The position numbers and the translations under genes were made by a program. 64,000 nt of DNA, taken from contig CM041197.1 in the NCBI GenBank assembly GCA_023078555.1, positions 11,009,257 to 11,073,256 of the forward strand, read 5' to 3'. Below the pieces are notes generated by a model. That model was not told where the DNA came from. It did not search any database and saw only the letters and a list, made by a program, of their open reading frames with translations. Origin of the DNA: Ulva prolifera. Taxonomy: Eukaryota; Chlorophyta; Ulvophyceae; Ulvales; Ulvaceae. Position 1 is the stretch's first letter, and the number at the start of each line of letters is the position of its first letter. Shown piece by piece: positions 10,701 to 22,700 of this stretch.

Positions 10701-13700
10701 AACTAGCTGTCTCTTCGGTATCCTGTGGATATCAATTGGAAAGAAACGATGGTGGTTCTGAGCACATGCACAGTTGCAATGTGAAGGCCTCCGTGCAGAT
10801 GCAGAGCTGAAAACAATTCGCAGATCGTGCAGCTGATGAGTCAATGCTTACGCCGTTGAATTTCTTGACTGTCTCATCGTTGTATCGTGGGAGGTGGTGA
10901 GCAGACTTGGTGAGTCTCTGGCAACATGTGCATTTTCAGTGTACATGCACTATGTGTGTCCAGTCTTTTGCAAGGGCGCAACATGAAAGTGAAGCATGTT
11001 TCAGCTGATAACTCTCCGGCGAAATGGTGGAATGGTTTTATGTGTCGCAGTTATGTCGCTTTGCAAAATGATCATCGCATTCCGCTCTCACCAATGCGCA
11101 GTACATCAACCCAACCTGCCAACATGCGCTACTAGTAAAACTGCCATATGTTAACGCATGAACCTGTCGCATATTAATCTGGCATTACAATTGCTGGTGC
11201 ATTCGTGCGCAGGCGCTTGGCATCTCACGGGATCACGTTGTTAAGTGGTGTATGCCATACGTTCCGCATACATTCAACACACTATCGTTCAACAGCTTAC
11301 GGCCAGATGACCACTATCCGGCGATGGTGAGACAAGTTCACGGCAGCCCAACGTCAATACACATGGTGAGGGCACCCACACATAACGAGAATTTTCCAAG
11401 CACCAACAGAAGAAACAAAACAGTATCTTGTATGTTTTTTTTTATGCTCTCCGTGCACTGGACATGATGCCGCACGATTGGGGAACAAATAAGCGCGATT
11501 GGGGAGATTCGTGTTTCTCGCTGAAATGGGTCCTCGTGTTGGGGACGCTCCCGAACGCTGGGGTCGTCCTCCTCGAGTGGCCAAACGACAAAGACAACAC
11601 TCGAAAGCTTCCCCAATTTGCCAAATATGCTGTCGATTTGGCGCGCCCTTACTGGTCCCACCCTTCAGCGGGAGTGCATGACCCCCTATTCAGACGCAGA
11701 CACTGTTCGTAGCGACCTACAGTCAGCAACCTACAGTCACCTGTAGCAACGCATCTGCTGCATTTCATATCCCATCCAATCTGGTGATCTTCGTGACCAC
11801 GTTGCAAGCTCAGTGAAGGACAATGAAGGGGGGGAGACAACTCGCATATGTGATGCATGCCTGCGATGCCATCTCGTCGCACGCATGGAGCGTGCCTGCA
11901 AGGTTCCACCAGAAGAAAGTGCAGGGATTGCCGTTGCGGTATCGTCCAGGTACATTCATAGCATGCTTCTAACATCTTGCAGATGCGGGCGACCTGCGGC
12001 TGACCCGAGGCCTGACCTCCGAGGACGGCAACTCGCAGTTTGGGCGGCTTGAGGTCTTCAACGAAGGCGGCTGGGGCACCGTCTGCGACCGCCGCACCGG
12101 CAGAAACTTTGACAGGAATCAGGGTCTCGCAGCGTTCTCTGACGAGTCGGTTGATGTCGCCTGCCAGCAGCTCGGCTTCGCTCAGGGCTCCAAGACCCAG
12201 CTTTCCGTGCGCCCCTGAGCCATTTTCCTGCTGACCATACCTGATTGACAACCAGCCTGTTCAGTGTCTGCTAGCTGAGCCGCGGTGCATGCCCAGGCGC
12301 CCTGTCTGCTCACTCGCGTGCTGCATGCCGTTGGCAGTGTGTGTTGATGGCGGTGGCGCGCATGGCATGCATACACACATACATGGATTCCTAGGAACGG
12401 CCCCCAATACCCGGCCTCTATCCTTTGTAGCTACATATACACAACATTCAGTTACACATGCTTTGTTCGAGTAGACACTCTGCTGGCGCCTGCCAACCAA
12501 ATCGGACAGCGCACCATGCATTGTGAGTGCTAGTAAAAGCACACAATATGCGCATGACTCAGTTCGTAGTCTCAAGAGAAGTGCATATGCAGCTGGCGGA
12601 ATTCCTGTCGCATGCCGCATCTTGCACCTTTTCTGCCTCGTGAATGACACTGTTGTTGCTGAATTCATTTGCTACTTCTGTCACTAGCCGGCCTGACAAG
12701 AGGATGTAGTGATTGAGTGTAGTGAGCATCCGTTGTTATTGACATGCGAAGCTAACTGACTTCACTGCAGCAGCAAGCCACAAGTCGCAACAACTTGATG
12801 CTGCGATACGCGATACCTGGATGAACGTGCAAGTTGTACTCCTGCCGGGATATGATCGTGGAAAAGTTGGTCAACTGCACTCAACGTTGCATTTTTTTCA
12901 AGAGTACTCTCGAAAACACGTGTGCCTGGGTGAGTTTCTTGCTGGGAAGCCTTTCTGTCTCATGCTTTGGGTGGGCATGCAGCAGACGACCATATCGCTG
13001 GACGACAGGCGAGTGCCGACATGGCTCGCCGGCGCGGCCTGTTCCGGCACCGAGGCGTCCCTCACCGACTGCCCAGGCGTTGCCTTCGGTAACAACACCC
13101 AGGCCTGTGGACCTGGTAACTTGCTGGCAATTTCGTGCTTCAACAACGCTAACTCTGGTGGTATGTCGATGTCTCTTCCACTGCTTCACCATCGACTGGG
13201 CTGTTTTTTTTGTCTTTCTTGCTGTCTCAAACAAGTGCCGTATGACAGTGTGGCCCATCCAGATGGGGGCTAAATAAGCCCAGGAATTCTCAAACCAAAC
13301 GGCTTCTGGTCCACAGACTAGTGTGCTGAGGTGTCAGCTCACGTGTTGGCCATGCTGCGATACCTGAGTACTCCTGCGATGGCAACTCCTTTCCTGTGGC
13401 CACAGGGGCATAAACTAAGCGACCTGGATTGTGTTCGACACAGAAGTTCCTGGGGCTGTGCAGGCAGAGACGGCGAGCTGCGCCTTGTGCAAGGTGGCGC
13501 GGGCGCAGGCTATGAGTACGGCCGCCTCGAGATATTCCTGCGGGGCTTCTGGAGCACCATCTGCGACACGGACGGCTTCACCCCGGACTCGGCACAAGTG
13601 GCCTGCAGCATTCTCGGCTTTGACGGCGGCTCGTCCATCCAGTTCAGGCAGCCATATTCCAGCTTCCAGGCTGAGAACCAGGTAGGGAGTTCAGTATCAT

Positions 13701-16700
13701 TGTCTTCCTGATTGTATTTGCATTGTTGCTGTAGACAAGGGCAATTCCGAAGGGTTTGCCTTGCCGTGGTGCCCAAGCATATTGCAGTGCACTGCACCGT
13801 ACTGCTGGCATCTGCGTGTGTTGCTTGGCTGATACAGGTGTAGCGCACTCGATCATGAGAATGTGTCTGCAGGTGCTGGTCGCCAGCCTGCCGGTGGGGC
13901 TGGCCTCGGTGGACTGCAACGGCGCCGAGACGTCCCTCCTGGACTGCACCTCCAGCCAGAACGACCTACAGCAATGCGGCATTCCTGACACCAACCTCAC
14001 AGATGCCACAGTCCTGACCTGCGCAAACACTGCAGACAGTGCGCTCTCCTGCATGTCAGCCCAGAAACCCGGGTAGCCAAGGCTTTCCGACCCCTGCTGC
14101 CTTGTGTTGCGCTACAATCTGTGTCGTGGCATATGCATTTTTTTCCTTGCTGCCCAACACATTTGAACAAACAATGTCTTGGCTTGACTTCAGAGCGCCC
14201 CTGCCAAGAAGACAAAGACCACTCAATGAAGCAGTGGTGTGCGGCATATGCCAAATAGTTGGTCTTAATGCTCCGATCTCCCACGGCTGCAATATGCATG
14301 CTAGGCCGTGGAGTATGCATTCAGGCATGTCTCTGCATAATCAGATCGGCGCTGGGCTCTGGCCTTCCAATTACTCCATTTGTTGTCTTCTCGTGATGTG
14401 AACGAGCTATCCAGGTTGCGACAAGACACCCCCAATGGAGGAGGGCTCGGTCCGCCTGCGCGGCGGCTTCGGCACGCCCTGCGACCCCGTGCACACCGGC
14501 TTCGTCGAGGTCTTCCACTTTGATGAATGGGGCGCCATCTGCGAAGGCGATGACAGAACGGACCGGCTCGCTGCGGATGTCATCTGCCGCCAGCTCGGTT
14601 TCCCCCACGGCACGCTTGTTGACCCCCTGTCCAATCCGGCTGACCGCGAAACCACGCCGAATGAGTACGGCGGTTACGATTACTCGCCATACATTCCCGA
14701 TGAGGAGGAAGCTTCGGAGGATCAGGAGCGCTTCTGGCTTAACCGGGTGCAGTGCCGGGGACCCGAGGAGAGGCTGCTTGAGTGCAACCTCGGCCAGGGC
14801 TTCCGCACAAACAATGGGGGCTGCACAGGGAACAGGGTGGTGCGGCTGACGGTGGCATGCCGCACGTTCCCCGTGACCGAGGCCCTCGAGGACGTCACCA
14901 CCCCGGGAGCAGGTGCGGTGTCGCTATCTCTGCAATGACCTGCGGTTGTCTCAGGCTGCTGCCGAGGTGCCGACCTGCTGCCTCTGTATGTAGTGGGTTG
15001 ACGGTGTAGCAGGGATCCAGACGCGTATACTATATCAGCGTGTGCCCCGCTTGGGATGCCGCCGGTTCCAATTGCCGTAGATGTTCTGGGATTCGGCCGA
15101 GGCTTTGGCATCAGCCTGATATTGTTGATAAGTGATCCACCTAATAGAATGGACAGCCACCCTGCCAGCGTAAACAGCCGAAAATAACATGCCCAACGAA
15201 AAGATTTATGCCCGTCCGCCGTGTCTACGTATACGTATACAAACGTCTACGTATACGTCTACGTATACGTATACAAACGTCTACGTCTACGTATACGTCT
15301 ACAACCAATGTGTGGTGACCACAGTGACTTTGCAGAGGACGGTGACGTAAGGCTAGTCGATGAGGTGTCCGTTTCCAACTGGAAGGTTGGCCGCCTCGAG
15401 GTCTTCTTCGAGGGCTCCTGGAGCCAGGTGTGTGCCCGGGAGTTTGACGGGCCCAATGCAGACGTCGCCTGCCGCCAGCTCGGCTTCGGCGCCGGCTCGG
15501 TCGGACCGAACCGCGCCAACGGCGCTCCGGCAATATCCGACCGCCTGGTCTTCCCGGTGGTGGCACTGACAACGCCTGGCTGTAATGGCACCGAGGACTC
15601 GCTTCTGGACTGTGGCCCCTTCACCGGCTTCATCTCGCGCTTTACTGATCGTGACTGTTTCGGTGACAATAACCCCGGGCTCACGCTGGCCTGCGTCGCC
15701 ACGCCTGAAGAAGGTGTGCAACTTCATCATATGCCTGTGGTCTGGTACTGGACACCTGGAAATGATACGCCTTGTTATTATCTACATTCCATGCATCGTA
15801 CGGGCAGAGATGCCTCCACTGTATGAACCATCTGCTCACAAGTCATGAGGGCTGTGACATCGTCTGTTGGCAACCTGTCTGTTGGCAACCTGTACGGACG
15901 GGTCATCCTCGTATTCTGGGGTATATCAGCGTCTGTTTGTCTGAGTTGCAGCTTACCCCTTCAATGCTAGGCTTTGAAGGGTGAAGCTTCTGAATGATCG
16001 AAAATCAAATGATTTTTGGAGTGTACGAGGCAAAAGCCCTGCCTGCAGGGGAGGAGCGAGCTCTGCGGCTGACGGACGGCGGGGACGGCGGCGCCACCTC
16101 CGAAGGCCGCGGTATCCTCGAGATCTTCCATGCTGGCGCCTGGGGCACCTTCTGCGAGGGCGAGGGCTTTGGGCCGTATGACTACGGCCCAGCTCTGACC
16201 GAGGTGCGTGTGCGCGTGCAGAATCTCTAGCTCTAGCTCAACTATTTGTATCCATGCAGTCCTACTAGTTGTACCCCTGTAGCCCTACTAGTAGTGCCAC
16301 TGTACGTCTAAGTGGGTGGTCGCGCATATTAGAGCCATAATTATGACATGACCGCCACATAAGCCCGCGCATAAATCCGCACTTATCCCCTTACCCATTC
16401 GAGGCATCTTTATGCGCGGGCACCGCGTGTTTATGAGCCCGGGTCGGGGGATCGGCGATACTCTGCTTTGGTAGGTGGGCTGTGTGTACCGTCAAAGACG
16501 CTATTCCCCGCAGTGCATCTCGCACGCTGNGGCTTAACCGGGTGCAGTGCCGGGGACCCGAGGAGAGGCTGCTTGAGTGCAACCTCGGCCAGGGCTTCCG
16601 CACAAACAATGGGGGCTGCACAGGGAACAGGGTGGTGCGGCTGACGGTGGCATGCCGCACGTTCCCCGTGACCGAGGCCCTCGAGGACGTCACCACCCCG

Positions 16701-19700
16701 GGAGCAGGTGCGGTGTCGCTATCTCTGCAATGACCTGCGGTTGTCTCAGGCTGCTGCCGAGGTGCCGACCTGCTGCCTCTGTATGTAGTGGGTTGACGGT
16801 GTAGCAGGGATCCAGACGCGTATACTATATCAGCGTGTGCCCCGCTTGGGATGCCGCCGGTTCCAATTGCCGTAGATGTTCTGGGATTCGGCCGAGGCTT
16901 TGGCATCAGCCTGATATTGTTGATAAGTGATCCACCTAATAGAATGGACAGCCACCCTGCCAGCGTAAACAGCCGAAAATAACATGCCCAACGAAAAGAT
17001 TTATGCCCGTCCGCCGTGTCTACGTATACGTATACAAACGTCTACGTATACGTCTACGTATACGTATACAAACGTCTACGTCTACGTATACGTCTACAAC
17101 CAATGTGTGGTGACCACAGTGACTTTGCAGAGGACGGTGACGTAAGGCTAGTCGATGAGGTGTCCGTTTCCAACTGGAAGGTTGGCCGCCTCGAGGTCTT
17201 CTTCGAGGGCTCCTGGAGCCAGGTGTGTGCCCGGGAGTTTGACGGGCCCAATGCAGACGTCGCCTGCCGCCAGCTCGGCTTCGGCGCCGGCTCGGTCGGA
17301 CCGAACCGCGCCAACGGCGCTCCGGCAATATCCGACCGCCTGGTCTTCCCGGTGGTGGCACTGACAACGCCTGGCTGTAATGGCACCGAGGACTCGCTTC
17401 TGGACTGTGGCCCCTTCACCGGCTTCATCTCGCGCTTTACTGATCGTGACTGTTTCGGTGACAATAACCCCGGGCTCACGCTGGCCTGCGTCGCCACGCC
17501 TGAAGAAGGTGTGCAACTTCATCATATGCCTGTGGTCTGTAGCTGGACACCTGGAAATGATACGCCTTGTTATTAATCTACATTCCATGCATCGTACGGG
17601 CAGAGATGCCTCCACTGTATGAACCATCTGCTCACATCATGAGGGCTGTGACATCGTCTGTTGGCAACCTGTCTGTTGGCAACCTGTACGGACGGGTCAT
17701 CCTCGTATTCTGGGGTATATCAGCGTCTGTTTGTCTGAGTTGCAGCTTACCCCTTCAATGCTAGGCTTTGAAGGGTGAAGCTTCTGAATGATCGAAAATC
17801 AAATGATTTTTGGAGTGTACGAGGCAAAGCCCTGCCTGCAGGGGAGGAGCGAGCTCTGCGGCTGACGGACGGCGGGGACGGCGGCGCCACCTCCGAAGGC
17901 CGCGGTATCCTCGAAGATCTTCCATGCTGGCGCCTGGGGCACCTTCTGCGAGGGCGAGGGCTTTGGGCCGTATGACTACGGCCCAGCTCTGACCGAGGTG
18001 CGTGTGCGCGTGCAGAATCTCTAGCTCTAGCTCAACTATTTGTATCCATGCAGTCCTACTAGTTGTACCCTGTAGCCCTACTAGTAGTGCCACTGTACGT
18101 CTAAGTGGGTGGTCGCGCATATTAGAGCCATAATTATGACATGACCGCCACATAAGCCCGCGCATAAATCCGCACTTATCCCCTTACCCATTCGAGGCAT
18201 CTTTATGCGCGGGCACCGCGTGTTTATGAGCCGGGTCGGGGGATCGGCGATACTCTGCTTTGGTAGGTGGGCTGTGTGTACCGTCAAAGACGCTATTCCC
18301 CGCAGTGCATCTCGCACGCTGTTTCATTGTGTCAACGAGACAGAAGAGTTTGATCTGCGCCGCCGCCGTGACGCAATCTCGTGGCCAGCAGAGCTACACA
18401 GAAGTCGTGCGTTTGCCATGCCCACCAGAATGGCCACTCGTGGCGAATCTGAAGGCGCATGGCAAACGAACGACCTCTGCGTAGCGCTGCTCACGGCACG
18501 TGAGTACGCCTCCGCACAGTGACAGCAGTTTCTTATTCAAACGATGTTAATCGCAGAACATTGACTGGGCTGCCTGCAGTCGCCGGCCATGCAAGCGGCT
18601 GGTACGACCCAGACACAAGCTATGTCGGCATGCAACTTCACAAAGTCAACTTCAAGTGAGTGGCGTCTGTGCAGTTATCAGTGAGTTATGTATAAAGCGA
18701 CTGTGGCTCTTGTTCAGTACAACGTGGGATATCTTAGAGATAAATGCAGCTCGTGCAGTTGTGTGTCTCTTACCTTGCTTCATGAGAAGAGCACCCGATC
18801 TGCAATATTCCAAGACTACGTACTGCACTACAAATCAATAGAAGGCACGCCATGACACAGTAGGGGCCAAGCATAGGTACAGCGTAGCTAGGCGGGTCTG
18901 TTTGCGTGACCTTGTTCAACCGATGGACATCCATCATATTGTCTCGCAGAAACATACAGCGTGCCTGTTGATCCTGCAACATGATGTGTCTTGTTAGGAG
19001 GCATGGCGTGATCACGGCGTACGTTGGTCTGCACGTCCAATCGTTCGGGGATCCCTGTAGCCATGTGACGACAGTACCGCGGGGCCCGCGAAACCCGTGG
19101 CGCACCTGTGGCGACAGGGCACCGCCGCTGCAAGGTGCCGCTAGTACCGCGGGGCCCGCGGAACTCGTGGCACTCTTGTGGCGACAGGGCACCGCCGCTG
19201 CAAGGTGCCGCTAGTACCGCGGGGCCCGCGGAACTCGTGGCACTCTTGTGGCAACAGGGCACCGCCGCTGCAAGGTGTCACTAGTGCCGCGGCGCCCGCG
19301 GAACTCGTAACAGCCCTGTCGCAACATCGAAGGCAGCGCGTGCCTTTCGCCACGAGGCCCCAACACAGTGTTGGAAATCGCAGCTGCATCCACGGTGACG
19401 CAATTCTGGAGCTGCGAAAAAGAAATCGAACATCAAGCATCTAATGTATGGCAAGCGGCAAAGACCATTCAACACACGCACACGGTGACGACATGGACAT
19501 GGCTGAGTATCGCACCATCCCGATCCATCAGAGACTTGAAACACAATTACTGTGGTGTGTGCGCTTTGCCAACGTAGTTTACCGTTGATCATGTCGTCGA
19601 CCTGCGAACCATCGCGTTGTCAACAACGCAAATCGCGGCGCCAGTGCACCGCAACTGCTTTCACTGGATACACTGTACAGCGGATACCTACCACATGTCC

Positions 19701-22700
19701 TTCATATGCGGACGTGGGGTTTTCACGAGCGTCAACAACGATGACATGCCAACAACAGTGCATCGACCTTGCTACTCCGTACACCTGTGTGGCCATGGAG
19801 CTGTTCCAGACAAGCACCATATCATTTGATCTGCTACACTGCATGCTTGTCTAAGTGGTTGCGTTGGAAGGAGAGAGGCTTGGGAAATTGCACTGAATGG
19901 CAACTATGTCGTACGGCAACGTGCTTCTGGCGACCAAGCGCCACTGCTGCGACGGAGCAATCAGCAGCTGATGTAAGGATAACAAATTTCAGCATTTAAC
20001 ATGCAATGCCGCAGAGGCGTCATGTCACACGGACCAGTGTTGAGCGTCGTCAAAACGACAGCCCCTGTATCAGACACCTGTAAACGGCCAAAAGGCCCAC
20101 CACACTGCACTTCAGCTAGAAGAAACCATACCATGAACATAATTTGGAGATCTTAGACTGCCCGCTGGCTGGGCAGCGGTCGGACTTTCTTGTGATTGTG
20201 AGAAGCTAACAAAAGCACGTCGGCCTAAACGGGATGGAATCACAGACTAAATGCCGTAAGCGGTAACCATTACAATCAATGCCATCAGGACAAGTATTCG
20301 TGTCTGCGAAGCGCCCACTTCTGTCGAACATTTGCAGCGAACGTTTCAGTACGCCGCGGGAACATGTGGTGCCTACCGCATTCGCCAGCACCTCATCGCT
20401 CAAGATGGTGGGTCAAGCAATGAAGTATCAACGCGTGTTTCACAACCTTTACTGGCAACAAAGCTAGCGGGCGGTGATCGCGCCTCGCCCAGGCTACTGT
20501 TGCATGGGGACATTCGACGCCACGGCAACATGCATGAGGCCCGCCCGAGCTGGTGGTTTGGACAACCGACAGAACGCAGAACCGGTGCTGCATCCAGACC
20601 ATCGTAGATACTTCAACAGTTCAGTGGAAATATCTTCTGATATTTGCGCAAGGTTGGAACAGGCAATCATGCAGCGTTGCAGGCAACAGTGCACGAGTTC
20701 GAAGCATTGGACTATGCGCCGCTTTCAGACATTGCTAAGTGCATGCGTGATGTGATCGTGTCAACTGTATCGTATGTTCTATGCGCTCGCGTACGGTGTC
20801 TGTGTGGCGTACAGTATGAGTTTCTATTGTTTGAAGACGGGCCTCCCGTCCGTGCATCTTACGCATAATTACGGTGACTGCACGTCGCTGGCTGCATCCA
20901 AGCTTTCTACAGGTACTTTACAGTAGCTCCTATGTAAGGTTATGTCAAAACCGCTTTGCTCGGGGAAAGGCACAAACGGTTTGGTGTGCGTGGCGTGATC
21001 GTAGTGAATGTCATTCCACATGAGCTATAGCCTCACTGTCTCGATGCCAAATTTACAATATGCCTCCTACAGCATGAAAATGGGATCGTGATGATATGTT
21101 GCAGCGGTGCTAGATGACCTCCTACTGTACCTGCCCAAGCGGTGTGTGCAGCTCATTGCAGTGGCATAATTTCTCGTGGATGCTTGCACATTCATTCACA
21201 GTGCACGGCGTCGCCATCTTTGTGTAAGGATTACTGCGTTGGCCGTGGAAACACACGATAACACACCTCAAAGTCCAATAGGATTCGGCTCAGTAAATTT
21301 AGATTTACTTACTTTACACCTCGGCCAACACACAGCTCCGTATAACGAGCAACCAAGCACGATAGACATAATACATGTACAGGGCGAGCTGCCACCTTAA
21401 CTTAAACATGCACGCAGGATCTAGGCTCTCGCAGGATGCAGGAGTCACAGGAGCCTTGATTGCCTGTGAAGCAGGGCATTTATTGGGTGCATGATCAGAC
21501 GTGAAACAAACAGTACAAAGGAATACCATGCCAAGTCCTACTTCGATTAAGCTGCCATTGGGTGCAGCATTGCTCCATTGTATGTAGTCACAGATTGTAT
21601 CCTGGTTTGCATCTGAATTTATATAATCACTTCATGGCAGATGCTGGTATCCGTGATGGCACGCAGCAATACTCATTGTGGGCACATTGCCTAGACATCC
21701 ATACCCAGCCTGCTCTGATCAAGCTGAGAATTGGTGCAGTGCAACTCCAGTATATGCACTCACAGATTGTATCCTGGTTTGCATCTGAATTTATATAATC
21801 ACTTCATGGCAGATGCTGGTATCCGTGATGGCACGCAGCAATACTCATTGTGGGCACATTGCCTAAACATCCACTCCCAGCCTGCTCTGATCAAGCTGAG
21901 AATCGGTGCAGTGCAACTCCAGTATATGCACTCACAGATTGTATCCTGGTGTGCATCTGAATTTAGATAATCACTTCATGGCAGATGCTGGTATCCGTGC
22001 TAGCACGCAGCAATACACATTGTGGCCACATTGCCTAGACATCCACTCCCAGCCTGCTCTGATCAAGCTGAGAATTGGTGCAGTGCAACTCCAGTATATG
22101 CACTCACAGATTGTATCCTGGTTTGCATCTGAATTTAGATAATCACTTCATGGCAGATGCTGGTATCCGTGATGGCACGCAACAATACACATTGTGGGCA
22201 CATTGCCTAGACATCCACTCCCAGCCTGCTCTGATCAAGCTGAGAATTGGTGCAGTGCAACTTCAGTATATGCACTCGCAGATTGTATCCTGGTTTGCAT
22301 CTGAATTTATATAATCACTTCATTGCAGATGCTGGTATCCGTGATGGCACGCAGCAATACTCATTGTGGGCACATTGCCTAGACATCCATACCCAGCCTG
22401 CTCTGATCAAGCTGAGAATTGGTGCAGTGCAACTCCAGTATATGCACTCACATATTGTATCCTGGTTTGCATCTGAATTTATATAATCACTTCATTGCAG
22501 ATGCTGGTATCCGTGATGGCACGCAGCAATACTCATTGTGGGCACATTGCCTAGACATCCATACCCAGCCTGCTCTGATCAAGCTGAGAATTGGTGCAGT
22601 GCAACTCCAGTATATGCACTCACATATTGTATCCTGGTTTGCATCTGAATTTATATAATCACGTCATTGCAGATGCTGGTATCCGTGCTGGCACGCAACA

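Noticed and set aside
14736-18321. Genuine recent duplication of SRCR 4-6 exons in gene 1
   Set aside because: The N at the exact junction, absence in unit 2 and homopolymer errors in one copy point to an assembly artefact.
18770-19440. Minus-strand frames of 99-140 residues
   Set aside because: They are translations of the 70-bp GC-rich tandem repeat.
19552-19854. Possible PAN/Apple-type Cys module (CQQQCIDLATPYTC)
   Set aside because: Only one short Cys cluster, no flanking splice logic that fits the SRCR gene, and lies within the putative element.
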